NCBI GenBank assembly: GCA_947259975.1
Contig: CAMYOD010000009.1
Span: 1-64,000, forward strand
Direction of reading: 5' to 3'
Origin: an uncultured Gammaproteobacteria bacterium
Lineage (GTDB): Bacteria > Pseudomonadota > Gammaproteobacteria > HyVt-429
Length of the DNA: 64,000 nt
The notes under the pieces were generated by a model. The model had not been told where the DNA came from, made no database searches, and worked only from the letters and a program-made list of their open reading frames with translations. This document shows positions 31,873 to 40,968 of the stretch, in pieces. Within the stretch, counting starts at the first letter, position 1; each line of letters opens with the position of its first letter. The position numbers and the translations under genes were made by a program.

Positions 31873-32217
31873 ATGAACACGACACAAGAAGTCTGGGATC
31901 ATCACGTGGAGGGGTTCGTGGCACGGGATGTGCCGAAAGTGCTGCAAGACTACACCGACGGGTCGACGTTGATTGCCAATGGCGAGAGCTATGCGGGCCG
32001 CGATCGCATCGCCCAGTTCTTCAATGACCTGTTTGGCGAACTACCGAAGGATTGTGCGTTTGATCTGACCAACTGCATCGTCATGGACAAGAACGTCTAC
32101 ATCACATGGAATGCGGAAAGCGCTTCAACCGCCTACGATTTCGCCACCGACACGTTCACCATCGAGGACGGCAAGATCTCCCTGCAGACGATCGGCTACG
32201 TGAAACGCGCCAAGTAG
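31873..32217 (+). CDS. SnoaL/NTF2-like protein
   Basis: A 114-residue protein with the NTF2 fold pattern: EVWDHHVEGFVARDVPKVLQDYTDGSTLIANGESYAGRDRIAQFFNDLF, then a strand-rich half (VYITWNAESASTAYDFATDTFTIEDGKI). It belongs to the SnoaL/ketosteroid isomerase-like group. Members include enzymes and binding proteins, and no specific substrate can be inferred. GACGAGGAT precedes the ATG. Confidence 0.8.
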   Translation: MNTTQEVWDHHVEGFVARDVPKVLQDYTDGSTLIANGESYAGRDRIAQFFNDLFGELPKDCAFDLTNCIVMDKNVYITWNAESASTAYDFATDTFTIEDGKISLQTIGYVKRAK

Positions 32218-32284
32218 CATACAAAACCCCGGGCAGCTTCCGGTTCCGGCGAATATTCGCAAGAACCGGGATCTGACCCTGATT

Positions 32285-34765
32285 TCAACTCGCCGCGCGC
32301 GCCAGCTCCACCATCGGCTCCGGCCGGGCGATGCCATAGCCCTGGGCGTAATCGATGCCGATCTCCCGCAAACGCTCCCGGGTCGCGTCGTCCTCGACAA
32401 ACTCGGCGATCGTCTGGATGCCGACGGTCTGGCCAATCTGGTGAATGGTCTCCACGATCGCGCTATCCATGGGGTCATTGAGCATGTTGCGGACGAAGCC
32501 ACCGTCGATCTTGATAAAATCGACCGGCAGGGTCTTGAGATAGGAAAACGAACTCAGGCCGCTGCCGAAATCGTCGAGCGCAAAACGACACCCCAGGACC
32601 TTGATCTGCTCGATAAACTTGAGCGCTTGCGCCAGATTCGCCATCGCCGCGGTCTCAGTCACCTCGAAACACAGGCGTCGCGGGTCCACCGTGTGTTGTG
32701 ACAATTTTTCCCGTACATACGCGGGCAGCGTTGCGTCATTGAGCGTGGTGCCGGACAGGTTGATAAACAGGTCCGGCATCGACAGGTCCTTGGGCTGCGC
32801 ACCGGTCGCGGCATGGGCCAGGACCTCGCCGATCACCCAACGGTCCACCGCGGGCATCAGGTTATAGCGTTCGGCGGCGGGGATGAAGGAGCCCGGCAGG
32901 ATAGATTCCCCGTCCTGACCAAACATACGCACCAGGTGCTCGTTGACATCTTGCGGTGCGCCGGTTTCATTGAGCGACACGATGGGCTGGCGAAACATGA
33001 CGAAGCGGTCCTTATCCAATGCGTCATGAATATCGGACACCCAACGCATCTCACCTTCGCGCCTGGCCAGGTCCGCGTCTTCCGCGTGGTACACGTGGTA
33101 ACGGTTGCGCCCCAGGTCCTTGGCCGCATAGCAGGCCATATCCGCGGCGCGCAATAATTCATTTGCATCGACACTGTCATTGTCTATGGAAACAATACCG
33201 ACACTCGCGCCTACCGCAAACAGCTTGTCTTCCCATACAAATCGAAAATCGCCGATTGCATTAATCAGCCGCTGGGCGATCGCCTGGCCGCGCTCCGACG
33301 GGCAATTCTCGAGCAGCAGGCCGAATTCGTCGCCGCCGAGACGCGCTACCGTGTCGCGTTCACGCACCGGTCCGTGCAACAGTTTTGCCACCTGCCGCAA
33401 CATTTCGTCGCCGGCGGCGTGACCGCAAGTGTCATTGATGATCTTGAACTGATCCAGATCCAGGTAGAGCACGCAATGTTCAAGATTTCGCGTGCGTGCA
33501 CTGTCGATCGCGCGGGTAAGACGAGTATCGAACTCGTGACGGTTGGCCAGATCGGTGAGCGCATCCTGGTATGCCATACGCTGCATAGCCGCATCCGCCT
33601 TGCTGCGCTCGATCTCGAGCTCGATACGTGCCGTAAATACCTCGAGCAGGGCTTCCATCCAGGGCTCGGCCTCGAGCGGCTCGGTATGCGCCACCACCAC
33701 CAGGCCGATCTTCTCGTCGTTTGAGTTTTTCAGCGCGACACCGAAATAGGATTCCAGCTCCATATCCTGCAGGAGCCGGTCGTCCGGATAGAGCTTGTCG
33801 GCGTCCCGAGTCACCGTCGTCTTGTGACGCGCCAGGCAATCGCTGCAGGGTGTGTCTTTGAGGTCGTACTCGAAATTGGCAACCTGGTGGCCGTTGTCGA
33901 CGGCGACGATGGTGCGCACTTTGTGATTGATCGGCTCATCGGTCAGGCCGATGAAGGCATAGCGCGCGCCGAAGGCCTGGCTGAGTGTCTTGACGGCTTC
34001 ATAGAAAAATTGTTCATGACTGCCATCCATCCCGCCGCGGGCCAATGACTTGAGCGCGGTCTCCACTCGTGCGCGCGTACTTGCCATGTCGTTGAATGTG
34101 TGCGCCAACAGCGCTACTTCGTCCTGGCCACGTTCATCCACCCGCGCGGAAAAATCGCCCCGCGCCAGTTTGCGGGACGCCTGGGTCAAAGCCGTCAACT
34201 GCCGGGTCAAACCGGCCGCGATCAGGGTGAGCAGGAAGATGCTCAACAGGACTTCCAGGGCGGCAATCAAGAAACCCTGGCCGCGCAAGGAATGCACTGC
34301 CTGCACGAAAAACGAGGTGTTCAGCTGTATGCGCATCCTGCCCACCTGGCGGGTTGCCACGGTCACCGGGCTGTCGATCTGGATGGTCGACCCCAGCTCG
34401 ATATTGCTGAGGTCGACTTTGTGATCCGGCTCCGTCAACTGGACTGTCGCGGCCACCGCACGACCGTAGCGGGTGATTATGCGCCCATCGTTACCGTACA
34501 CCTCGATGTAGCGAACCGCCGGTTCCCAGACGATCTGCGCCAACAACTCCTGCAGGCTGGCCAGGTCGTAGTCCAGCACCGGCCCGCTCATGCTGCCATT
34601 CAGCAGGGGCAGCAGTTCATTGATGCGGTTCTCGGTTTCCGCAACCAGGTGTCGCTCGGCGATGCGCACGCTGTTCCATACCAGGATGCTGAGCAAGGCG
34701 ACTTCCACCAGCACCGCCGCCAGGACCAGCTTGCGGCGCAGGGATTTGTTGATGAATCCGAACAT
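32285..34765 (-). CDS. HAMP-GAF-GGDEF-EAL c-di-GMP signalling protein
   Basis: An 826-residue membrane sensor. TM1 at about 11-32, a periplasmic domain to ~160, TM2 at about 165-188, HAMP to ~240 and a GAF-like domain to ~400 are followed by GGDEF and EAL domains. The cyclase has an intact GGDEF in RLGGDEFGLLL and an I-site RxxD (RERD) five residues before it. The phosphodiesterase has EVTETAA, LDDFGSG, FIKIDG and AEFVED, but its first motif is EHL instead of EAL. The start is 2 bp after the stop of a PhnD-like periplasmic protein gene, which probably provides the ligand input. Confidence 0.92.
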   Translation of the reverse strand: MFGFINKSLRRKLVLAAVLVEVALLSILVWNSVRIAERHLVAETENRINELLPLLNGSMSGPVLDYDLASLQELLAQIVWEPAVRYIEVYGNDGRIITRYGRAVAATVQLTEPDHKVDLSNIELGSTIQIDSPVTVATRQVGRMRIQLNTSFFVQAVHSLRGQGFLIAALEVLLSIFLLTLIAAGLTRQLTALTQASRKLARGDFSARVDERGQDEVALLAHTFNDMASTRARVETALKSLARGGMDGSHEQFFYEAVKTLSQAFGARYAFIGLTDEPINHKVRTIVAVDNGHQVANFEYDLKDTPCSDCLARHKTTVTRDADKLYPDDRLLQDMELESYFGVALKNSNDEKIGLVVVAHTEPLEAEPWMEALLEVFTARIELEIERSKADAAMQRMAYQDALTDLANRHEFDTRLTRAIDSARTRNLEHCVLYLDLDQFKIINDTCGHAAGDEMLRQVAKLLHGPVRERDTVARLGGDEFGLLLENCPSERGQAIAQRLINAIGDFRFVWEDKLFAVGASVGIVSIDNDSVDANELLRAADMACYAAKDLGRNRYHVYHAEDADLARREGEMRWVSDIHDALDKDRFVMFRQPIVSLNETGAPQDVNEHLVRMFGQDGESILPGSFIPAAERYNLMPAVDRWVIGEVLAHAATGAQPKDLSMPDLFINLSGTTLNDATLPAYVREKLSQHTVDPRRLCFEVTETAAMANLAQALKFIEQIKVLGCRFALDDFGSGLSSFSYLKTLPVDFIKIDGGFVRNMLNDPMDSAIVETIHQIGQTVGIQTIAEFVEDDATRERLREIGIDYAQGYGIARPEPMVELARAAS

Positions 34766-34767
34766 GT

Positions 34768-35625
34768 TCAGGGCCGCATCTTGTCGTCGACCAGTTCCAC
34801 CAGGTTATGCACCTGTGCAATCTCCGCGTCGGTGATCGGTGCCATGTCACCGAAGGCGGCCTGCTTGAAAAAGGCCTCACCGGCGCCGTCGGCGGTGAAC
34901 TTGAGCATCGCGGACTTGACCGCCTGGTAATCCGCCTCCGGCAGGTCCTTGCGGGCATGGAACATCATGTGCGGAATCACCGCGGTCTGGTCGAGCACGC
35001 GCAACTGCTGTTTGATCGGCTCCGGGATGTTGTCATAGCTGGAAACACCCACCACCGCGCAGTCCTGTTCGCCGGAGGCAACCAGGCGCAGGGCATTGTT
35101 GTGGGTGGTGTAGTGGCGCACGAAGTCCGCCTCGTGATCGAGCCCCGCATCGACCAACGCCCGCTCACCGATCAGGGTAATCACCGCCAGCGGATCCGGC
35201 GACGCTAGTTTCTGGCCACGCAGCTCGGTGAGGGAATCATAGCGGGCATTGATCCGTACCACGAAGTAACCCTTGAGGTTGCGCGCAAACCGGGACACCC
35301 GCCGCGCCTGGGCGGTCTCTTCCAGGTAGGCCGAAATATGCGGGGCCGCGAGGTAGACGTCGTAGTGCCCGTCCCGGGCGCGCTCGATATAGGTCTTGAA
35401 ATCCGGCGCCGCGGCGATATGCACCGGTCGGTCCAGTTCCTGCTCCAGGTACTTGATAAGGGGATCGAATTTCTTGACCAGGGTACCGGCGCTGAGGAAC
35501 GGTAACAGTCCGAACTTGATCGGCGCCCCATCCTCCGCGGCCGCGGCCGGCGGCAGGCATGCCAATAGAATGACGCCCGTCAGAATACCGACGTAATAGC
35601 GGCTGGCAAAGGATCGTGTCTCCAT
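34768..35625 (-). CDS. PhnD-like periplasmic binding protein
   Basis: A 285-residue secreted protein with signal peptide (to about AAAAED, residue 32). It has the fold of phosphate/phosphonate ABC transporter binding proteins: IKFGLLPFLSAGTLVKKFDPLIKYLEQEL, DVYLAAPHISAYLEE, GQKLASPDPLAVITL and AVVGVSSYDNI. No ABC permease or ATPase genes are nearby. Instead, a c-di-GMP enzyme follows after 2 bp, so it likely serves as a sensor subunit. Confidence 0.88.
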   Translation of the reverse strand: METRSFASRYYVGILTGVILLACLPPAAAAEDGAPIKFGLLPFLSAGTLVKKFDPLIKYLEQELDRPVHIAAAPDFKTYIERARDGHYDVYLAAPHISAYLEETAQARRVSRFARNLKGYFVVRINARYDSLTELRGQKLASPDPLAVITLIGERALVDAGLDHEADFVRHYTTHNNALRLVASGEQDCAVVGVSSYDNIPEPIKQQLRVLDQTAVIPHMMFHARKDLPEADYQAVKSAMLKFTADGAGEAFFKQAAFGDMAPITDAEIAQVHNLVELVDDKMRP

Positions 35626-35821
35626 GAGCGGCGCTCCTGTCTGGGTCTTTTAAGCGGTACGGGGGTTGATTCTCCGGCAGACCATCAAGGCCCACGGGGT
35701 ACCACGTATCCGGTCCATACGGGATGTGTTGCAAATAGCGCGCCAGGTGGGCGATATTATTTATGCTCAAAAAAAGGGGTATCGGGGCCGGAGAACTAAT
35801 AGCGCTAACGGCAAAATAAAA

Positions 35822-35857
35822 GGGGTCGGAGGGATTATGATTTAATCCCTCCGACGC
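35822..35857. repeat. REP-like palindrome overlapping a gene end
   Basis: GGGGTCGGAGGGATT (35822-35836) and AATCCCTCCGACGCC (35844-35857 and flank) pair with one mismatch. The right arm and loop are translated on the minus strand as the last residues (GVGGIKS) and stop codon of the phosphoesterase gene. Confidence 0.75.
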
Positions 35858-36845
35858 CTTTTTTCTTTTGCGTCTTTTTGGCGCTGTCTATTTGGTGATC
35901 ATAAATAATCCCGGCGTCCCATTTTTCGGCTTTGCCCTCTTTTTGTTCTGAAAACCGATAGTCGCGCAGATCTATGGGTCCGACGATTACCTCTTTGTTG
36001 ATGAACAAAGTGCCGGAATCGTCACGGGCGACATCGGTAAACCACTTTACCAACGATATTTCACCGTTTTCGATTTCAATGCCGGTGATGCATCGGGGAT
36101 GTACGCAGCTGCCCGTATTGAAGTAGGGCGCCTGCCCTACCCTGGGCAGCGCCGGCCGGTGGGTATGGCCTATGACGATGGGCTGTTTGTTCGCGGTCGC
36201 CCAATCGACGATTTTCCGTTCTCGCTTCTGCCGCCGCGCAAAGTTTTTCGCGGGTCGGGTGGGGTCCTTAACGCCGAAACGTTGCATGACCTTCCAGAAG
36301 TTTCGCACCACAAACCTTCCCAACCACCACAACTGATCGTTCAGCAGTTCGCCCTGGTGGCCATGCACAAGCAATAACGTCAGGCCGCTCTCCTGATGTA
36401 TCAATTTAAGGCCCTCGTGAACGACGATGCCGTCCAGTAGTGGCAGTTCCTTCTGTTCCCGCTCGTCGAAATATTTGTGCAGGTATTTCTCTACATTGCT
36501 ATGTCGTTTCCATTTGCGATCATGGTTACCCCACAGCATGTAGAGCCGTTTGTCTTTGTGGAACTCCCGCATGATCCAGAAGATGTGACTGTGGGCTTCG
36601 CGGATAGTGGAAAAAGACGCGTTCTCCCAGAACTCGTCGCCGTCGCCGAGTTCGAAATAGGTAAAGCCGTGTTTCCGATAGTGGCTCAGGGCATGAAACA
36701 GCAGATTCTGGTTGGGCGCAAAGTCGTCGGACCAGCTGTTGTCGCCCCGATGCACATCGCTGAAGAGGATAAATTTGGATGATTTGTCAATCGGGACCTC
36801 CTGCGCTTTTTCGAGGACCTCGGACAAGCGGCTTGCGGTGTTCAT
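35835..36845 (-). CDS. Calcineurin-like metallophosphoesterase
   Basis: A 336-residue phosphoesterase with all metal-site motifs in order: DVHRGD (about 30), GDGDEFWE (about 67), GNHDRKW (about 105), HGHQGE (about 162) and GHTHRP (about 226). It resembles LpxH-type and related bacterial phosphoesterases but is longer. The substrate is unknown. AGGAGGAGACAAA gives a strong ribosome-binding site before ATG 36845. The natural end seems to have been replaced by a REP-like element: the codons after KTQKKK come from the palindrome. Confidence 0.88.
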   Translation of the reverse strand: MNTASRLSEVLEKAQEVPIDKSSKFILFSDVHRGDNSWSDDFAPNQNLLFHALSHYRKHGFTYFELGDGDEFWENASFSTIREAHSHIFWIMREFHKDKRLYMLWGNHDRKWKRHSNVEKYLHKYFDEREQKELPLLDGIVVHEGLKLIHQESGLTLLLVHGHQGELLNDQLWWLGRFVVRNFWKVMQRFGVKDPTRPAKNFARRQKRERKIVDWATANKQPIVIGHTHRPALPRVGQAPYFNTGSCVHPRCITGIEIENGEISLVKWFTDVARDDSGTLFINKEVIVGPIDLRDYRFSEQKEGKAEKWDAGIIYDHQIDSAKKTQKKKGVGGIKS

Positions 36846-36876
36846 TTTGTCTCCTCCTGAAACTTCTTATTGTAAG

Positions 36877-36915
36877 AACCGGGTCAGATCCCGGTTTACC
36901 GGCTTTGCCGGTTTT
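36877..36915. other. Two adjoining small hairpins
   Basis: AACCGGG-TCAGAT-CCCGGTT (36877-36896) is a GGGTCAG-containing arm of the repeat family. ACCGGC-TTT-GCCGGT followed by TTTTG (about 36898-36915) is terminator-like on the plus strand. They separate the phosphoesterase from the GGDEF gene. Confidence 0.5.
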
Positions 36916-36917
36916 TG

Positions 36918-37868
36918 TTATTCCGTCACGCAGTTGCGCCCTGCCAGCTTGGCGCGGTACAGGGCCGCGTCGGCCGTGGCCAGCAGCGCATCGCCATCCT
37001 GGGGCGCCTCCAGATGGGCGAGCCCGAACGAGGCGGTCACGCCGGGCAGCGGCTGACCCTCCTGACGGATCGCGGTCGCGGCCACCGCTTCGCGCAGGCG
37101 TTCGGCGGTCTTGCGCGCCGCCGCAACCGTGGTGTCCGGCAATAGCACGACGAATTCCTCGCCACCGTAACGCGCCGCGATGTCGTGCCCACGCAAGTGG
37201 CTGTTCAGCGTGACCGCCACCGCCTGCAGGGCGGCGTCGCCCGCCGGGTGGCCGTGGGTGTCGTTGTACTTCTTGAAATGATCCACGTCGATCATGACGA
37301 GCGACAGCAGTCCACCGCCTTGCCGGGCTCGCTCCACCATGCCGGCAAGGTTAGCCATGAGGCTGCGCCGGTTCTGCAGCCCGGTGAGAGGATCCTGGTT
37401 GGCATGCGCCGAGAGAATCTTTTCCCGTTCCATGCCGCGCACGATCAATTCGTTACCCTGGCGTACGCGCCCGGTGAGGATCGCCAGCAGGTTACGCGCG
37501 AGTGTATGCGAGCGTTCGATGAGCAGCCACAGGGTATCGCGGCTTATCGTGAGCAGGCGGCTGGGCTCGGCCGCCACCACATAGGCCGAGGTGTCCTGCT
37601 CATCGATCAGTGACATCTCGCCGACGCACTGACCGGGCAGCAGGTGTGTCACCGCCGGGTTGTCCACATCATCCAGGTGCACCCCGAGTTTGCCCGCCAA
37701 CACCAGGTAAAGATTATGATTGCGGGTGCCGGGCGCCAACAGGACATCGCCACCCTCCAGCGCGGTGTGTTCACACTGGTCGAGCAGGTCGGAAAGGCTG
37801 TCTCGGTGCACGTCCTGAAACAGGAACATGTTTGCTAAATCCGGCAGCGGGTTGGGCGGGCAATCCAT
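36918..37868 (-). CDS. Cyclic-nucleotide-binding-domain diguanylate cyclase
   Basis: A 316-residue cytosolic protein. Residues about 15-130 form a CRP-like cNMP-binding domain (ALEGGDVLLAPGTRNHNLYLVLAGKLGV, LLPGQCVGEMSLIDEQDTSAYV). Residues about 150-315 form a GGDEF domain with DPLTGLQNRRSL, VMIDVDHFKKYNDTHGHPAGD, the active site RYGGEEFVVLLPD and an I-site RGHD five residues before it. It links an intracellular effector, perhaps cAMP, to c-di-GMP synthesis. The phosphate-cassette arginine of true CRP is not evident, so the ligand is uncertain. Confidence 0.9.
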   Translation of the reverse strand: MDCPPNPLPDLANMFLFQDVHRDSLSDLLDQCEHTALEGGDVLLAPGTRNHNLYLVLAGKLGVHLDDVDNPAVTHLLPGQCVGEMSLIDEQDTSAYVVAAEPSRLLTISRDTLWLLIERSHTLARNLLAILTGRVRQGNELIVRGMEREKILSAHANQDPLTGLQNRRSLMANLAGMVERARQGGGLLSLVMIDVDHFKKYNDTHGHPAGDAALQAVAVTLNSHLRGHDIAARYGGEEFVVLLPDTTVAAARKTAERLREAVAATAIRQEGQPLPGVTASFGLAHLEAPQDGDALLATADAALYRAKLAGRNCVTE

Positions 37869-38040
37869 GGGGCGCGCAGATCCTGTAACGGTTTGTGTGC
37901 GAGGACTAAATCTATCGCAGGCGGGCGCAGGCCGCCAGTGGTGATTGTCCGGTGAACGGGGCAGTGGGATTAAAATGTATCCCGCCGTCCTGTTTTGCCA
38001 GCCGCCAGAGTCTTTCAGTAGAGATGGGATTCAGCCAATC

Positions 38041-38835
38041 TTATAGCTTCGTCGATTCGCCTTGATGCAAAATCGTGCATTGCGCGCCGGTTCTTTCCAC
38101 TTCACGCTTAAACATCGCATCGTCGGCGGGGTTGTATTTTCTCGTAAAGAAGGCAGGACAATTGTAGTGGCAGGGAATCACCCGTTTCGGGCGCATCATG
38201 CGCACCGCTTGCAGGGCCTCCTCCACATCCATGGTGTTATGAATCGCCTGGCCACCGATGGGGATCATCAGCACATCCGGACTATCGATCGATTTCCATT
38301 CCTCCGTATGCAGGAGCGTGTCGCCGAGATTCACGAGGGTCTTGCCATCCAGTTGGATCTTGAAGCCGATCGCGCCCCAGCCCACGCGCTCGCCCGGTCC
38401 CGGTCTGACCGTTTTGGCAAACGGGCCCAGCTTGAGTACGAGTTCGCCGTGGGTCGTTTTGATGCCGGTAATCGACATGCCGTCGAGCTGAATGGTTTCA
38501 CCCACCGACAGGGTACGCAGATTGTCAAACGGCGTGGTGAATCTCAGGCCCTTAGCGCGCGGCCCCAGCATCAGCATCTGCCCATCGATTTCTCGCACCA
38601 TGGTTTTATTGCAGACCACCGGTGCATTCGAAACCGCGGCCACCCGGTCGGCATGCCAGTAATGATCCGGGTCGCCGTGGGTCACGAAGATGTGCGTGAG
38701 CCCCTGCCATTCCGATTTGGGAATCAGCGTGGTGAGCCGGAAGTAGTACAGGAACAGCGCGCCCGGATCGATGGCAATCTTCTTATCGCCGGATTCGATC
38801 ACAAAGGCGTTATAGAGGTAGTGGGTGATTCTCAT
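38041..38835 (-). CDS. Metallo-beta-lactamase-fold metal-dependent hydrolase (UlaG/UPF0173-like)
   Basis: A 264-residue hydrolase. Zinc-site elements include VIESGDKKIAIDPG, THGDPDHYWH, KTTHGELVL, NLGDTLLHTEEW and CHYNCP. AAGGAG lies 8 bp before ATG 38835. A longer frame from 38889 lacks such a site. The cysteine-proximal CHYN sequence replaces the usual final histidine block. Substrate unknown; single gene. Confidence 0.85.
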   Translation of the reverse strand: MRITHYLYNAFVIESGDKKIAIDPGALFLYYFRLTTLIPKSEWQGLTHIFVTHGDPDHYWHADRVAAVSNAPVVCNKTMVREIDGQMLMLGPRAKGLRFTTPFDNLRTLSVGETIQLDGMSITGIKTTHGELVLKLGPFAKTVRPGPGERVGWGAIGFKIQLDGKTLVNLGDTLLHTEEWKSIDSPDVLMIPIGGQAIHNTMDVEEALQAVRMMRPKRVIPCHYNCPAFFTRKYNPADDAMFKREVERTGAQCTILHQGESTKL

Positions 38836-39049
38836 GCCGCGCACTCCTTCCTGGTTCGCAACAAGCCCAAAACAGCGTCTAACAAGCATGAATATTCCTG
38901 CCGTTACTATGTAACCAACAGACGCGGCTTGCTTTGACCTGAATCAAAGCTCATCCAGACAATAATACGGGCGAGAGAAAAGCGCCGGACGAAAGGATTG
39001 AACTTGTGGGGAAAGGGGCCAAATCGAACTCTGCCCTTCTCATTCGGGG

Positions 39050-39475
39050 CTAAGTGTAGGTCGCGGCAAGCGCGCAGAGCAGGAGTTCGGTTCGCGACAG
39101 CATCCAGCCTCGTAATGTCACCACATCCTCATTGACGAAATCCCGCCGTACCTGTTCCCGCAAGCGTGCATCCAATGCATCCAGGGATTCGTCCGCCATC
39201 GCGCGCGGGTCGAGCTTAAGGATTTCCAGCACTTGCGCGGTTAACGCTTCGACAGACAACTTCTCCATGCCGGGTGTCTCGGCGAGATAGAGTGATCCGA
39301 GTTCCCGCGCCTTGTCGGGATGATTCAGGGTTGCGATCATGCGTTGCGCAATGCGCTTCAGGTCGACTTTTCGGCCGCAGCCGATCGAAAGCGCCGACAT
39401 CGTAGTCACGAGCGCAGAAGACGCGGCCAGCTTCAGGACGGTGCGTCGCGAACAGGTGGCGATTCGATGCTTCAT
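39050..39475 (-). CDS. Tat-exported small protein, partner of the GMC oxidoreductase
   Basis: A 141-residue protein with a twin-arginine-like signal (CSRRTVLKLAASSALVTTM) that ends at a possible lipobox (LSIGC, about residues 29-33). The mature part is helical and charged. Small Tat-targeted subunits encoded next to GMC dehydrogenases (gluconate 2-dehydrogenase subunit 3 type) have the same size and position, so it may help export or bind the large subunit. Its start overlaps the GMC gene stop by 4 bp. Confidence 0.72.
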   Translation of the reverse strand: MKHRIATCSRRTVLKLAASSALVTTMSALSIGCGRKVDLKRIAQRMIATLNHPDKARELGSLYLAETPGMEKLSVEALTAQVLEILKLDPRAMADESLDALDARLREQVRRDFVNEDVVTLRGWMLSRTELLLCALAATYT

Positions 39476-40968
39476 GCCATCTTCTCCTTCAGGTGATCCG
39501 CCAGGCGCAGAGACAAGGCCACCAGATTCATTGTCGGATTCGTGTGCCCGATGGTAGGAAACACCGAGCTGCCACCGATGTACAGGTTATCCACGTCGAA
39601 CACCTTGCAATTGCGATCGACCACGCCGGTTTGCGGGCTGTCGGACATGCGCGTAGTACCGCAGTGGTGCTTGCCGGATGTGAACGCCGCGGGCCATTCA
39701 TCGGGCTTGTGTAGCATGGGTGCGAAGGCGCGCCCAAAGCCCATGTGCCCGAACTCCAACGCGCAGATCTCGATGGCCCGGTGCGCGTTGGCACGCTCGC
39801 GGTCCGTGACCTGCCAGCTGACTTCCAGCTTGCGTTGCCCGAACAGGTCACGTTTATCGGATAGGCGCACAAACGTGTCCGGATTCGGCATGGGTTCCAT
39901 GGCCATGTGTACTTGAATGTAGGTCCCAGGTTCCTTGCCAAGGGGAGCAACTTCCGGCGCACCGTCCAGATCGGAAAACACTCCGCCGATTGCGGCGCCA
40001 AACTGCGGCCTGACATTGTATAAATGAAATCGAAAACGGGTCAGTTTTTCTTTCCGCGTCAGCTCTTCGGCGGCGGTCATGATGGCGAAGACCTGGCCGC
40101 CGTTGATTTTATGAGGGTTGGTATAGAAACGAAAATTGAAGCCGGTGCGCGATAGAGAAACATCCAGGGCCGGGCGAATCAGAATATGGTCGGTGTAGAA
40201 GCGGCCGACCAGACCGTGACTATTGCCAATTCCCGCCGGGGCAGACTTGTTGGACAGCAACATGAGGCGCGGGTTTTCCAGGCCGCCGGTGGCGAGCACA
40301 AACTCCTTCGCCTTGACCTGGTACTTCGGGCCGTCGATGCAGGCCACTTCGGCGCCGGTGATATGGGAGGCGGACTCGTTGGTAGTCAGCTCCAGCACGT
40401 TAGAGTACAGGTAGACGGAAACATTCTTCGAGTCCTGCAACTGCTGCCGATAGGCGGTGCCAAAACGCGTCGGCGGGCTCTGGTGCTTCATGACCGAAAT
40501 CAATCGACCGCTGTCCAGCGGCAGAGTCTTGAAACCCAGCTGTGCCGCGTACTGATCCAGCGAATCGTAGTCGTATTTGCCTAACCCGAGGAGCGGCTGG
40601 GTGCGCTCGAGATAGGGCTCGAGCTCCTCGATCTTGATGGGCCAGCCACTGTGCGGTATCCAGTCCCGCACCGAGAAATCGAACGCATCGAAGGGCCGGC
40701 AGTGCCCGGCCCAGTGGCCGGTGGTGCCGCCGAAATAACGTAAGCGGTTGTGCTCCAGTGGATAGGTCGGGCGACCCACATTGTCACCCTGATACAGGGA
40801 TTGGGTACGGTCGTCGAACTCAAAACCGCCGCTCTCCAGGACGACGACGTTCTTATTGGAACCGTCAAATTCCAGCGCCATGGCGATGCCCACCGCGCCG
40901 GCACCCACAATGCACAGATCGGCCTCTACCGTGTGGCCGTTTTCCAGATTTCTTGCATCAATGAACAT
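39472..40968 (-). CDS. GMC-family oxidoreductase
   Basis: A 498-residue FAD-dependent alcohol or sugar dehydrogenase. The Rossmann motif is LCIVGAGAVGIAMALEF (about 18-34). FGGTTGHWAGHCRPFD follows, and the C-terminal active-site region is KHHCGTTRMSDSPQTGVVD...LYIGGSSVFPTIGHTNPTMNLVALSLRLADHL. It has no signal of its own. The next gene (4-bp overlap) encodes a Tat-type small protein, suggesting hitch-hiker export. Natural substrate unknown. Confidence 0.9.
   Translation of the reverse strand: MFIDARNLENGHTVEADLCIVGAGAVGIAMALEFDGSNKNVVVLESGGFEFDDRTQSLYQGDNVGRPTYPLEHNRLRYFGGTTGHWAGHCRPFDAFDFSVRDWIPHSGWPIKIEELEPYLERTQPLLGLGKYDYDSLDQYAAQLGFKTLPLDSGRLISVMKHQSPPTRFGTAYRQQLQDSKNVSVYLYSNVLELTTNESASHITGAEVACIDGPKYQVKAKEFVLATGGLENPRLMLLSNKSAPAGIGNSHGLVGRFYTDHILIRPALDVSLSRTGFNFRFYTNPHKINGGQVFAIMTAAEELTRKEKLTRFRFHLYNVRPQFGAAIGGVFSDLDGAPEVAPLGKEPGTYIQVHMAMEPMPNPDTFVRLSDKRDLFGQRKLEVSWQVTDRERANAHRAIEICALEFGHMGFGRAFAPMLHKPDEWPAAFTSGKHHCGTTRMSDSPQTGVVDRNCKVFDVDNLYIGGSSVFPTIGHTNPTMNLVALSLRLADHLKEKMA

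Noticed and set aside
35640-35770. Frame starting at 35770 on the minus strand (MSINNIAHLARYLQHIPYG)
   Set aside because: It continues out of frame through the start and body of the PhnD-like gene, so it has no natural end before that gene.
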